Positions 17,005 to 25,731 of a stretch of DNA of 64,000 bases are shown piece after piece (within the stretch, counting starts at the first letter, position 1; each line of letters opens with the position of its first letter). Position numbers and translations under genes: made by a program. The notes under the pieces are model-generated. The model saw nothing but the letters and a program-made list of their open reading frames with translations, had not been told where the DNA came from and made no database searches. Location of the stretch: contig NZ_JAKSXV010000017.1 in assembly GCF_022829345.1 (NCBI RefSeq), forward strand, positions 1-64,000, in the 5' to 3' direction. The stretch is from Methylobacterium sp. J-090 (lineage in GTDB: Bacteria; Pseudomonadota; Alphaproteobacteria; Rhizobiales; Beijerinckiaceae).

Positions 17005-18027
17005 ATGGTCGGTGGGGTCAAGCAGTTCGCTCTGGCGGGTGTCGTCGCCTGGGCGACCCTCGGATCGGCGCAGGCGGCGGAGGTCAACCTCTACACCACC
17101 CGCGAGCCCGGCCTGATCAAGCCGCTGCTCGATGCCTACACCGCCCGCACGGGCACCACCGTCAACACGGTGTTCGTGGAGAAGGGCCTGGCCGAGCGCG
17201 TGGCGGCGGAGGGGACGCGGGCCAAGGCCGACGTGCTCATGACCGTCGATATCGGCAACCTCGTCGAGCTCGTGGACCGCGATCTGGCGCAACCCGTGCG
17301 CTCGCCCATTCTGGAGGCGGCGATCCCCGCCGCCCTGCGGGACGCGGACGGGCGCTGGTTCGCCCTCTCCATGCGCGCCCGCGTCGCCTACGCGGCGAAG
17401 GACCTGAAGGACCAGAAGGGCCTCACCTACGAGACCCTCGCCGATCCGAGCTGGAAGGGCGGCCTGTGCCTGCGCTCCGGCCAGCACCCCTACAACACGG
17501 CGCTGGTGGCCCATTACCTCGTCCGGCACGGTGCCGAGGCGACGGAGACATGGCTCAAGGGCGTGAAGGCCAACCTCGCCCGCAAGCCCGCCGGCGGCGA
17601 CCGCGACGTCGCCCGCGACATCCTCGCCGACACCTGCAAGATCGGATTGGCCAATTCGTACTATGTCGGCCTCATGCGCTCGGGCAAAGGCGGCCCCGAG
17701 CAGAAGGCCTGGGGCGACGGCATCGCCGTGCTGTTGCCGACGTTCCTCGGCGGCGGCACCCACGTCAACGTGTCGGGCGCCGTGGTGGCGAAATCGGCGC
17801 CGAACCGCGACGAGGCGGTCAAGCTCCTCGAATACCTCGTTTCCGACGAGGCGCAGGGGCTCTACGCCCAGGGCAATTACGAGTACCCGGTCAAGGCCGG
17901 CGCGCCCGTCGATCCCCTGCTCGCGGCCCTCGGTCCCCTGACCGTCGACACGACGCCGCTCGCCGACATCGCCCGCAACCGCAAGGCGGCGAGCCTGCTC
18001 CTCGACAAGGTCGGCTTCGACAACTGA
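17005..18027 (+). CDS. fbpA: Fe3+ ABC transporter substrate-binding protein
   Basis: The 340-residue periplasmic protein has a signal peptide ending GSAQAAEVNLYTTRE. It shows the family pattern: YTTREPGLIKPLLDAYTART, KADVLMTVDIGNLVELVD and, towards the middle, GLANSYYVGLM, whose adjacent tyrosines bind ferric iron in FutA/FbpA proteins. VNVSGAVVAKSAPNRDEAVKLLEYL is the typical late block. It feeds the permease encoded 10 bases downstream and the ATPase upstream. Iron as substrate is strongly suggested by family. Confidence 0.9.
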   Translation: MVGGVKQFALAGVVAWATLGSAQAAEVNLYTTREPGLIKPLLDAYTARTGTTVNTVFVEKGLAERVAAEGTRAKADVLMTVDIGNLVELVDRDLAQPVRSPILEAAIPAALRDADGRWFALSMRARVAYAAKDLKDQKGLTYETLADPSWKGGLCLRSGQHPYNTALVAHYLVRHGAEATETWLKGVKANLARKPAGGDRDVARDILADTCKIGLANSYYVGLMRSGKGGPEQKAWGDGIAVLLPTFLGGGTHVNVSGAVVAKSAPNRDEAVKLLEYLVSDEAQGLYAQGNYEYPVKAGAPVDPLLAALGPLTVDTTPLADIARNRKAASLLLDKVGFDN

Positions 18028-18037
18028 TCGGGCAACC

Positions 18038-19762
18038 ATGACCGGCGCGGCGCAGGCGCTCGACGCCGAAGATCTGCCGACGCCCCGGCCGAAAGGGCGG
18101 GCGACGCGGCTGCGGCCCCGGACCTTCGCCTGGACCGTGGCCGCCCTGGTCCTGGCGGCCCTGGTGCTCAGCCCCGTCGCCTCCCTCGTCCGCGCGGCGG
18201 CGCTGGGCGACGGCGCCCTGTGGCCCCACCTCCTCGCCCACGTGCTGCCCCGGGCCGTGTGGGACACCGGCCTGCTGCTTGCCGGCGTCGGCGCCCTCGT
18301 GGTGGTGCTCGGCACCGGCGCGGCCTGGCTCGTCTCGGCCTACGCGTTTCCCGGCCGGCGCTGGCTCGAGGCGGCGCTCCTCCTGCCGATGGCGGTGCCG
18401 ACCTACATCGTCGCGTACGCCTATCTCGACCTCCTGCACCCCATCGGCCCGGTGCAGACGGCCCTGCGCGGGTGGCTCGGCTACGCCCGGCCCCGCGACT
18501 TCGTGCTGCCGGAGCTGCGTTCCCTGCCGGGCTGCATCCTGCTGCTGGGCTTCGTCCTCTATCCCTACGTCTACCTGCCGACCCGCGCCCTGTTCCTCAT
18601 GCAGGCGGCCAACCTCATCGAGGCCGGGCGGATGCTCGGGCGCGCGCCCTCCGCCGTGTTCCTGCGCGTCGCCCTGCCGCTGGCGCGGCCGGCCATCGCG
18701 CTCGGCGCCAGCCTCGCCCTCATGGAGGCGCTGAACGACATCGGCGCGGCGGAATTCCTGGGGGTGCGCACCCTCACGGTGCAGGTCTACGCCACCTGGG
18801 TGAACCGCTCCGATCTGCCGGGTGCGGCCCAGATCGCCCTGGTGATGCTGGTGGCCGTCCTCGCCCTCGTCGCCATCGAGCGCTGGGCCCGGCGCGGCCG
18901 GGGATTCGCCGGCACCGCCCAGCGCCCGCGCGCCCTCGCCCGCCGCGCCCTCCAGGGCTGGCGCGCCGGAGCCGCCCTGGCGCTCGGCCTCGTGCCCGTC
19001 GCCATCGGCTTCCTGATTCCCGCGACCTACCTGTGCCGCGCGGCCTTCGCGCGGGTCACCCGCATGGGCTGGCCCGAGACCATCCTGGCCGAGATCGGCC
19101 ATACGGTGCTGTACGCGGGCCTCGCGACGGGGCTCGCCGCCGGCATCGGTTTCCTCGTCGCCGCCGGACCCCGCCTCCTGCCCGGTCCCTTCGGGCGCGG
19201 GATGATCCGGGTGACGAGCCTCGGCTACGCCCTGCCGGGTGCCATCCTGGCCATCGGATTGCTGGGCCCCCTGGCGCTCGCCGACACGATCCTGTCGGAC
19301 GTCCTCACGCGCCTGTTCGGCGTCGCCCCCGCCCTCATCGGCCTCGGCACCGGTGGCGCCCTCGTGATCGCCTACCTCATCCGCTTCCTCGCCGTCGGCA
19401 CGGGAACCTGCGAGGCCGGGCTCGCCCGCATCCCGCCGAGCCTGCCCGATGCCGGGCGCATGCTCGGCCGCGGACCCGCCGCGACACTCGCCCGGGTGCA
19501 ATGGCCGCTCGCCTGGCCGGCGGTGCTGAGCGGGGCGCTCCTCGTCTTCGTCGATTGCGTCAAGGAACTGCCCGCGACCCTGCTCCTGCGCCCCCTCAAC
19601 GTCGAGACGCTCGCGACCCACCTCTACGGCGAGGCCGCGCGCGGCACCTACGAGGACGGCACGGTGGCCGCCCTGCTCATCGTCCTCGTCGGCCTCGTGC
19701 CCGTCGTGGTCCTGATGCGCCTCGGCACCTGGCGCGCGGCCGCCGCGACGACCCGTCCCTGA
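18038..19762 (+). CDS. fbpB: Fe3+ ABC transporter permease (fused two-half type)
   Basis: The 574-residue membrane protein has two copies of the binding-protein-dependent transport domain. The first EAA loop is near EAGRMLGRAPSAVFLRVALPLARPA and the second is near DAGRMLGRGPAATLARVQWPLAWPA. About twelve membrane segments are visible, as in FbpB/AfuB/HitB. It forms the channel for ferric iron delivered by the upstream binding protein. The gene follows the binding protein gene after 10 bases. Confidence 0.92.
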   Translation: MTGAAQALDAEDLPTPRPKGRATRLRPRTFAWTVAALVLAALVLSPVASLVRAAALGDGALWPHLLAHVLPRAVWDTGLLLAGVGALVVVLGTGAAWLVSAYAFPGRRWLEAALLLPMAVPTYIVAYAYLDLLHPIGPVQTALRGWLGYARPRDFVLPELRSLPGCILLLGFVLYPYVYLPTRALFLMQAANLIEAGRMLGRAPSAVFLRVALPLARPAIALGASLALMEALNDIGAAEFLGVRTLTVQVYATWVNRSDLPGAAQIALVMLVAVLALVAIERWARRGRGFAGTAQRPRALARRALQGWRAGAALALGLVPVAIGFLIPATYLCRAAFARVTRMGWPETILAEIGHTVLYAGLATGLAAGIGFLVAAGPRLLPGPFGRGMIRVTSLGYALPGAILAIGLLGPLALADTILSDVLTRLFGVAPALIGLGTGGALVIAYLIRFLAVGTGTCEAGLARIPPSLPDAGRMLGRGPAATLARVQWPLAWPAVLSGALLVFVDCVKELPATLLLRPLNVETLATHLYGEAARGTYEDGTVAALLIVLVGLVPVVVLMRLGTWRAAAATTRP

Positions 19763-19788
19763 AATCCGGTCCCGGCGAAATTCCCGCC

Positions 19789-19817
19789 TTGACGGCCCGG
19801 GGGGCCGCGCCCTAGAA
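19789..19817 (+). promoter_or_regulatory. sigma-70-type promoter ahead of tRNA-Val
   Basis: TTGACG (19789-19794) and CTAGAA (19812-19817) are 17 bases apart, close to the alphaproteobacterial housekeeping consensus. They lie about 100 bases upstream of the tRNA on the same strand and downstream of the permease stop, so they likely drive the tRNA, with a leader removed by processing. Confidence 0.55.
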
Positions 19818-19919
19818 GGCCCTCGGTTCCGGCGGCAGCGCCCGCGGGACGCCGTTCGCCCGACGATCATGGGAACGCTCGCGAGAGCCCCCTAAGCGAA
19901 CCGGCACGACAATGGCAAC

Positions 19920-19994
19920 GGGCGGTTGGCTCAGCGGTAGAGCGTCCCCTTCACACGGGGAAGGTCACAGGTTCGATCCCTGTACCGCCCACCA
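19920..19994 (+). tRNA. tRNA-Val (anticodon CAC)
   Basis: A full cloverleaf is present. Acceptor arms are gggcggt (19920-19926) and accgccc (19984-19990). The D stem is gctc/gagc. The anticodon stem tcccc/gggga encloses loop ttcacac, with anticodon CAC at 19952-19954. The T arm contains gttcgatcc. The discriminator A is followed by an encoded CCA (19992-19994). CAC reads GUG valine codons. Confidence 0.97.
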
Positions 19995-20141
19995 TTTCCT
20001 TCGACGAACCCCAATCTTCCGAGAGCTCTCGCCGCCGCATGGCGTGCGGTCGTGCATCTGATTTCAGTCCGGTCAACCGCCTCGGGAGAAGGTAATTGAC
20101 CGGGGGAAAACAGATCCATCGAACCGACAGTGCCGGTGGCG

Positions 20142-20837
20142 TTATCTCCGCCCCACCGGCACGAGAGCCTCCACGGCCTCCACCAGCGCGTCGAAATGCG
20201 CGATCACCCGGTCCGGGCCAAAAGCTTCGACGGGCAGGTCGGTGTAGCCGAACGGCACCGCGATCACCGGGATGCCGGCGGCCTTCGCCGCGTCGATGTC
20301 GGCGCGCGAATCCCCCACCATCACCGCCCGGGCCGGATCGCCGCCGGCGCGCTCGATGGTGAGGGTGATGTGGCGCGGGTCCGGCTTGAAATGCGCGAAG
20401 GTGTCCCGGCCGCAGATGGCGGAGAAGCGCCCCGAGACCCCGAGCAGTTCGAGGAGCGCGAGGGCGTGGGCCTCGACCTTGTTGGTGCACACGGCGAGCA
20501 TGAAGCCCCGGGCGGCGAGGCCGTCCAGGGCCTCGGTCACGCCGGGGAACAGGTGGGAGTGGTCGCACAGGTGGCGGCCGTAATGATCCAGGAACGCCAC
20601 GAACAGGACTTCGAGCCGGTCGTCGTCGAGAGCCTCGCCGGCCGCCTCGAACCCGCGCCGGATCAGCGCCTTGGCGCCGGCGCCGATCATGTCGCGGGCC
20701 TGCGCGAGGTCGAGGGTCTTCAGGCCCTCTTGCGCCAGGATCGCGTTGAGGGTGCCGACGAGGTCGCCGGCCGTCTCGGCCAGGGTCCCGTCGAGGTCGA
20801 ACACCGCGATGGGCGGCAGGCTGGGCAGGGACGACAT
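20142..20837 (-). CDS. gph: phosphoglycolate phosphatase (HAD family)
   Basis: The 231-residue enzyme carries HAD motif I (FDLDGTLAET), motif II (VCTNKVEAHAL, Thr), motif III Lys (FKPDPRHI) and motif IV (VMVGDSRADIDAAKAAG). Overall similarity and the GAGAKALIRRGFE block fit Gph, which removes phosphate from 2-phosphoglycolate made by DNA repair or by Rubisco oxygenation. It lies convergent to the tRNA and divergent from the small secreted protein gene at 21033. No Calvin-cycle genes other than rpiA are near, so the housekeeping role is more likely. Confidence 0.88.
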   Translation of the reverse strand: MSSLPSLPPIAVFDLDGTLAETAGDLVGTLNAILAQEGLKTLDLAQARDMIGAGAKALIRRGFEAAGEALDDDRLEVLFVAFLDHYGRHLCDHSHLFPGVTEALDGLAARGFMLAVCTNKVEAHALALLELLGVSGRFSAICGRDTFAHFKPDPRHITLTIERAGGDPARAVMVGDSRADIDAAKAAGIPVIAVPFGYTDLPVEAFGPDRVIAHFDALVEAVEALVPVGRR

Positions 20838-20932
20838 GGACTGGCTTTCCGCGATGGCTCGGCTCTGGATCGGGGCCAGGGCTACCGGGGCGATGCGGCA
20901 GGGGCAAGACGCCGACCCGAAGGTCGCGGCCC

Positions 20933-20974
20933 AAGGGTCCGGGTGGAAGGGTCACGGTGCAAGGGTCACGGTTG
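20933..20974. repeat. 14-base tandem repeat, 3 copies
   Basis: Units aagggtccgggtgg (20933-20946), aagggtcacggtgc (20947-20960) and aagggtcacggttg (20961-20974) lie in the divergent space between gph and the secreted protein gene. The last two differ only at their final bases. The array falls in what should be the promoter region of one or both genes. Confidence 0.8.
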
Positions 20975-21032
20975 CGCCGCAAGGCGGCGATACCGCTCGC
21001 GCGACATCCGACAACGGGACATCGGGGCACTC

Positions 21033-21506
21033 ATGCGTCTGACACACCAGGCCTCCCACCTCTTGCGCGCGGGCATCGTGCTCGGCCTCCTCACGGGGAC
21101 GGCCGCGGCGAGCTCCTACGAATTCGTGCCCGCCCCGCAGATCGACCTCAACCGGGTCTACCGGGTCGACAAGGTCACGGGCGAGGTCACCTCGTGCCAG
21201 TACGGCCTGCGCGAGGGCGCGGTCGGCAGCGTCGGCGTGACCGTGTGCTACGGCGCCGGCGAGGGGGCGAGCGCTCAGGCGCCGTCCGAGTACGGCCTCG
21301 TCGCCTCCCGCCACACCCGCGAAGCGGGGGTGTTCCGGGTCAATTACCGCACGGGCGAGATGAGCATCTGCTACGTCCAGCTCCAGAAGGAGGCCGTGGT
21401 CTGCACGGCCCAGGCCAACCCCGCCGGGCCGGAGGAGGCCGCGAGCCCCGCGCCCGGCCGGGCGAGCCCGAGCGTGACGCCGCCCCAAGGCGCGCCGCGC
21501 CCCTGA
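21033..21506 (+). CDS. secreted protein of unknown function (157 aa)
   Basis: A signal peptide (AGIVLGLLTGTAAA) precedes a mature domain with two related halves: VYRVDKVTGEVTSCQYGLRE and VFRVNYRTGEMSICYVQLQK. Each has an x-V-x-x-x-TGE motif and a cysteine, which suggests an internal duplication that may bind a ligand or pair through disulfides. A low-complexity Pro/Ala/Ser tail follows. I know of no named family. The last 20 bases, including the stop, are repeated twice more downstream (see the repeat at 21487). Confidence 0.75.
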   Translation: MRLTHQASHLLRAGIVLGLLTGTAAASSYEFVPAPQIDLNRVYRVDKVTGEVTSCQYGLREGAVGSVGVTVCYGAGEGASAQAPSEYGLVASRHTREAGVFRVNYRTGEMSICYVQLQKEAVVCTAQANPAGPEEAASPAPGRASPSVTPPQGAPRP

Positions 21507-21558
21507 AACTTGAAGGCGCGCCGCGCCCCTGAGGCTTCAAGGCGCGCCGCGCCCCTGA
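21487..21558. repeat. 26-base tandem repeat copying a gene's 3' end and stop
   Basis: The 20-base core aaggcgcgccgcgcccctga occurs at 21487, 21513 and 21539, each separated by six variable bases (period 26). The first copy is the end of the upstream gene and contains its stop codon TGA (21504-21506). The two further copies are untranslated and repeat the stop. It looks like slippage or a duplication that began inside the gene. Confidence 0.9.
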
Positions 21559-21687
21559 TCGAACCCGCCGCCGCCCCGCGTTTGACGGCGCTGCCAGCCG
21601 TGGTAGGGCCTGCCGACGCCCGAAGCCCTGAGCCCGTTCCATGCGCCCTGCCGTCCCGATCCGTTCCCGCGCCGCCGGATTCTCGGC

Positions 21688-22398
21688 GTGAGCGGGCCCG
21701 ACCTGCGGCGCGCCGCCGCCGAGCGGGCCGTCGCCCTCGTGACCGACGGGATGCGCCTCGGGATCGGCACCGGCAGCACCGCCAACGTCTTCGTCGAACT
21801 CCTGGGCGCCCGCGTCCGGGCCGGACTCGACGTCGTCGGCGTGCCGACCTCGGAGGCGACGCGGGTGGCGGCCGAGGCCGCCGGCATCCGGCTCGCCACC
21901 CTCGAGGAGATGCCGGAACTGGATCTCACCATCGACGGGGCCGACGAGATCGACGGCCACCTGCGCCTGATCAAGGGCGGCGGCGCGGCCCTGCTGCGGG
22001 AGAAGATCGTCGCCTTCGCCAGCCGCCGCATGGTGGTGATCGCCGACGCCGCCAAGCGGGTCGAGACCCTGGGCGCCTTCCCGCTGCCCATCGAGGTCAA
22101 CCCGTTCGGCCTCGGCGCCACCCGCCGCGCCGTCGCGGCGGCCGTCGCCGCCACCGGCTGCGCGGGCGAGATCGTCCTGCGCGCGGGTGCCGACGGCACG
22201 CCCCTGCGCACCGATGGCGGCCACCACATCCTCGACGCGCACCTGACGCGCATCGCCGATCCCGAGGCCCTGTCGGCCGCCCTGTGGGCGGTGCCGGGCG
22301 TGGTCGAGCACGGCCTGTTCCTCGGCCTCGCCACCGGGGCGATCCTGGCGGAAGCACGGAACGGGGTCGCACACGTGACCTGCCTCGGCGCCGTCTGA
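21688..22398 (+). CDS. rpiA: ribose-5-phosphate isomerase A
   Basis: The 236-residue enzyme has the RpiA signatures: [15 protein letters not shown] (substrate loop), [12 protein letters not shown] (catalytic Asp), [16 protein letters not shown] (catalytic Glu/Lys region) and [14 protein letters not shown]. It converts ribose 5-phosphate to ribulose 5-phosphate in the pentose phosphate, serine-cycle or ribulose routes. The start is GTG 21688; coding composition begins there. The DUF2059 gene follows after 69 bases. Confidence 0.95.
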   Translation: MSGPDLRRAAAERAVALVTDGMRLGIGTGSTANVFVELLGARVRAGLDVVGVPTSEATRVAAEAAGIRLATLEEMPELDLTIDGADEIDGHLRLIKGGGAALLREKIVAFASRRMVVIADAAKRVETLGAFPLPIEVNPFGLGATRRAVAAAVAATGCAGEIVLRAGADGTPLRTDGGHHILDAHLTRIADPEALSAALWAVPGVVEHGLFLGLATGAILAEARNGVAHVTCLGAV

Positions 22399-22467
22399 CC
22401 AGAAGTCCGATCCTTGGCTCGACCCCTCGCCCGAACCGCATCGCAGAAGACCTCCGGAGCGCTTTCC

Positions 22468-23076
22468 ATGTCCCGCCCCTTCGTCCGCTCTCAGACCCTG
22501 CGCGCCGCCCTGGCGGGGGCCGTTCTGGTGATCGCCCCGGCCGCTTGGGCCCAGGCACCGCAGAAGCCGGCCGCCCCGCAGAAGGCCGCCCCGGCCAAAC
22601 CCGCCGCGCCGACGCCCGCCGCGCCGACCCCGGCGGCGAACACGCAGGCCCCGGCCTTCGCCCCGTCGCACATGGCGCTGGCCCGCGAGGTCATGCTGAG
22701 TTCGGGCATCGCCCGCTCGTTCGATTCCATCATCCCGGCCTTCAGCGAGCAGATCCGGCAGAACGCCGTCACCCGGCCGGAACTCGGCAAGGACCTCGAC
22801 GAGGTGCTGGCCGGCCTCCAGCCCGAGATGGAGATGCAGAAGCAGGCCATGATCGACACGGCCGCGCGCATCTACGCCACCCGCCTCACCGAGGCCGAAC
22901 TCGCCGACATCGCCGCCTTCTTCCGCTCCCCGGCCGGCAAGCGCTACGTCGAGACCCAGCCCCAGGTCCTCGACGGCATCGTCCAGGCCATGCAGGGCTG
23001 GACCCAGGAGGTCTCGGAATACGTCATGGTCCGCGTCCGGACCGAGATGGTGAAGCGCGGCCACCAGCTCCAGTAG
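22468..23076 (+). CDS. DUF2059 family periplasmic protein
   Basis: The 202-residue protein starts at ATG 22468 with a signal peptide (AALAGAVLVIAPAAWA). A repetitive linker of Pro/Ala/Lys follows (QKPAAPQKAAPAKPAAPTPA). The DUF2059 domain then shows EMEMQKQAMIDTAARIYATRLTEAELADIAAFFRSPAGKRY. Domain function is unknown; members are predicted periplasmic. The repetitive linker has short internal repeats in DNA too. A start at 22414 is possible but would precede the signal peptide by 18 residues. Confidence 0.85.
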   Translation: MSRPFVRSQTLRAALAGAVLVIAPAAWAQAPQKPAAPQKAAPAKPAAPTPAAPTPAANTQAPAFAPSHMALAREVMLSSGIARSFDSIIPAFSEQIRQNAVTRPELGKDLDEVLAGLQPEMEMQKQAMIDTAARIYATRLTEAELADIAAFFRSPAGKRYVETQPQVLDGIVQAMQGWTQEVSEYVMVRVRTEMVKRGHQLQ

Positions 23077-23104
23077 GGCGCCCCGCTCCCGCGCGGTCGT
23101 CCCC

Positions 23105-24316
23105 GTGACGTCCCCGTCCGTCGCGCGCCTGCGCGGCGCCGGCGCCCTGGTCCTGGCCGCCCTCCCCCTGGCGATGGCGGCGGCCAATCGGTCGAGCCCG
23201 GCCGTCATCGGCCTCGCCGCCGTGCTGTTCCTGGCCGCTTCCCTGGTGGAGGACCGGCGCGCGGCCCGGACCGCGCTCGCCGCGCCCCTGCGCACGCCGG
23301 CGGGACTCGCCGCCCTCGCCTTCCTCGGCTGGGGCCTCGTCTCCATCGCCTGGAGCCCGTTCCCCGCCCTGTCCTGGCGCACGGCCGGCGAGTTCGGGCC
23401 CACCCTCGTGGCGGCCTACTGCGTCGCGCGCCTGGCACCCGGGCGGATGCCGCCCGGAACCCCCCTGGCCGCCGCCTGGATGCTGGCGCTCGCCGGTCTC
23501 TACATCGTGGTCGATCTCGCCGCCGACCTGCCGGTGCAGAAGGCGCTCGGCACGCGGGTCGCCTACTTCGTCTTCAACCGCCCGGTCCTCACGATCCTGC
23601 TGGTGGCCGGCCCCCTCGCGGCCGTGCTGCTGCGGCGCGGGCACCGGCTGGCGGCGGGCCTCGCCGTGCTCGTGTCCGCCGCCGCGATCCTGCGCTCCGT
23701 GAGCGGGGCGGCGTCCCTCGGGCTCCTGGCCGGGTCGGGGCTGGCGCTCGCGGCCTGGCGCCTGCCCCGGCGCGCCGGCCTCGGCCTCGCCGGAGCGGGC
23801 CTGGCGCTGGCCGTGGCGCTCAGCCCCGTGGAGGGCGACCTCCTGCACCGCCTGATGCCGGAGGCGGCCCATGAACGCCTGATCCAGAGCAGTTCGCGGG
23901 CCCGCGTCGCCATCGCCCGCAGCTTCGGCGCGGCGGTCGCCGCCGATCCGTGGCGCGGGGCCGGCTACGGCACGGCCGGGCGCTTCGCCTGGACGCCCGT
24001 GGCCGATTCCCTTGCGCCGGACTGGCGCCGGATGCTGGCGGTGGGCCACCCGCACAACAGTTTCCTGCAGGTCTGGGCCGAGCTCGGGATCGTCGGAGCC
24101 GGCCTGATGGCGGCCCTGCTGTTCCTGACGCTCCGGTCCATCGCGGCGATGCACCGATCCCAAATGGTCACGGCTCTGGGCCTCCTCGGCGCGGCGGCGG
24201 CGGTCGCCTTCGTCGAGCACGGCGCGTGGCAGGCCTGGTGGGTGGCGGGCCTCGGCGGCGCCGTGACTTGGCTCCGGGAGGGCTGGCTGCGAGAGGGCCG
24301 GGCCGAGCCCGCCTGA
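23105..24316 (+). CDS. O-antigen ligase / Wzy-type membrane protein
   Basis: The 403-residue protein has about ten membrane segments and a large loop with the Wzy_C/WaaL hallmark HPHNSFLQVWAELGIVG (the conserved H..NxxL block). The conserved Arg-rich loop RARVAIARSFG precedes it. It would ligate or polymerise lipid-linked glycans at the periplasmic face. No other polysaccharide genes surround it, so ligase versus polymerase cannot be decided. The start is GTG 23105. It converges on pleD, with three bases between the genes. Confidence 0.82.
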   Translation: MTSPSVARLRGAGALVLAALPLAMAAANRSSPAVIGLAAVLFLAASLVEDRRAARTALAAPLRTPAGLAALAFLGWGLVSIAWSPFPALSWRTAGEFGPTLVAAYCVARLAPGRMPPGTPLAAAWMLALAGLYIVVDLAADLPVQKALGTRVAYFVFNRPVLTILLVAGPLAAVLLRRGHRLAAGLAVLVSAAAILRSVSGAASLGLLAGSGLALAAWRLPRRAGLGLAGAGLALAVALSPVEGDLLHRLMPEAAHERLIQSSSRARVAIARSFGAAVAADPWRGAGYGTAGRFAWTPVADSLAPDWRRMLAVGHPHNSFLQVWAELGIVGAGLMAALLFLTLRSIAAMHRSQMVTALGLLGAAAAVAFVEHGAWQAWWVAGLGGAVTWLREGWLREGRAEPA

Positions 24317-24319
24317 GCC

Positions 24320-25693
24320 TCAGGCGGCGGCCGCCTCGACGCGGTTGCGGCCGGCGTTCTTGGCCCGGTACAGGGCGAGATCGGCGCGCTTGAGCATGTC
24401 GGCGGGGCCCACATCCTCGGGCCGGCGCCAGGACACGCCGATGGAGACCGTGACGGCGATGGCGCGGGTGTCGCGCTGGATCGAGAACGGCACCGCCTCG
24501 ATCCGCTCGCGGATGCGCTCGGCGATGGCATGGGCTTCGGGCGGCTCGGCGTCGGGCAGGATGATCACCACCTCCTCGCCGCCGTAGCGGGAGACGATGT
24601 CGATGCCGCGCGTATGGGTGCGGATGCGGTCGGCGAAGGCCCGCAGCACCTCGTCGCCGGCCTCGTGGCCCCAGGTGTCGTTGATCGCCTTGAAGCGGTC
24701 GATGTCGAGCATCAGGGTCGCCACCGGGCGGCCGCGCAGGGCGGCCTCGGCGAACAGGGCGCCGAGATGGCTGTCGAGGTAGCGCCGGTTGTGCAGGCCG
24801 GTGAGCCCGTCGGTGATGGCGAGCTCCATGGAGGCCTGCACGGCGCCCCGCAGGGTGTCGGAGAACCGGCGGCGGCGCACCTGCGTGCGGACGCGGGCGA
24901 CGAGCTCGTTCCGGTCAACGGGGCGCATGAGGTAGTCGTGCACGCCGAAATCGAGGCCGCGCACCACCCGCGCCTTGTCGTGCGGCTCGGCGATCATCAC
25001 AACCGGCATGGCCCGGGTCCGGTCGAGGGACCGCAGCTGGCTGCACAGGCGCAGGCCGTCGAAATCGGCCAGATCGAGGCTGACGAGGGCGAGGTCGAAA
25101 TTCCCCTCGGTGGCGAGCACCAGGGCCTTGTGCGGATCGGACTCGACGGTGACGCTGTGGTGCTGGCTGAGCGCCGTGGACAGGCGGTCGGCCGAACTCG
25201 CACGGTCGTCGACCAGCAGGATCGAAGCGTTCTGGCCGGTCTCGGCGGTGGCCAGCGCCAGGGGGTCGCCCATGCCGAAATCCCGCGACGCGAGGGCCCG
25301 GCTGCGCAACTCGTCCGTCACGGCCTTCAGCCGCACGAGGCTGCGAACGCGGGCGAACAGGGCGACATCGTCGATGGGCTTCGTCAGGAAGTCGTCGGCG
25401 CCCGCGTCGAGGCCGCGCAGGCGGTCGGAGGGCTGGTCGAGGGCGGTGACCATCACCACCGGCAGATGGGCGGTGTTGGGGTCGTTCTTGAGGCGGCGGC
25501 ACACCTCGAACCCGTCCATGCCGGGCATCATCACGTCGAGCAGCACGAGATCGCACAGGCCCTTGGCGCAGATCGCCAGGGCGTCCGGGCCGTTCATGGC
25601 CGCCAGCACGTCGAAATACTCCAGGGAGAGCTTGGTCTCGAGGAGCTTCACGTTGGGGAAGAGATCATCGACGATCAGGATACGGGCCGACAT
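24320..25693 (-). CDS. pleD: PleD response regulator / diguanylate cyclase
   Basis: The 457-residue protein has the PleD order REC-REC-GGDEF. The first receiver has phospho-acceptor Asp in LVLLDVMMPGMDGF. The second is a degenerate receiver (LALVSLDLADFDGL). The cyclase domain has SRYGGEEVVIIL, a GGEEV active site, preceded five residues upstream by RGID, an inhibitory RxxD site. Phosphorylation drives dimerisation and c-di-GMP synthesis at the differentiating pole in Caulobacter. The gene follows divK by 38 bases, the usual divK-pleD operon. Confidence 0.96.
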   Translation of the reverse strand: MSARILIVDDLFPNVKLLETKLSLEYFDVLAAMNGPDALAICAKGLCDLVLLDVMMPGMDGFEVCRRLKNDPNTAHLPVVMVTALDQPSDRLRGLDAGADDFLTKPIDDVALFARVRSLVRLKAVTDELRSRALASRDFGMGDPLALATAETGQNASILLVDDRASSADRLSTALSQHHSVTVESDPHKALVLATEGNFDLALVSLDLADFDGLRLCSQLRSLDRTRAMPVVMIAEPHDKARVVRGLDFGVHDYLMRPVDRNELVARVRTQVRRRRFSDTLRGAVQASMELAITDGLTGLHNRRYLDSHLGALFAEAALRGRPVATLMLDIDRFKAINDTWGHEAGDEVLRAFADRIRTHTRGIDIVSRYGGEEVVIILPDAEPPEAHAIAERIRERIEAVPFSIQRDTRAIAVTVSIGVSWRRPEDVGPADMLKRADLALYRAKNAGRNRVEAAAA

Positions 25694-25731
25694 CTGTCCT
25701 CACGCGTTCGAGTCGAAGGGAGCGGACGCGG

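Noticed and set aside
19760..20000. The tRNA-Val considered as an integration site for a mobile element
   Set aside because: No integrase gene or repeated tRNA 3' end is seen within the window.
21340..23403. A 687-codon minus-strand open frame across rpiA and the DUF2059 gene
   Set aside because: It is antisense to two clear genes and has shadow composition.
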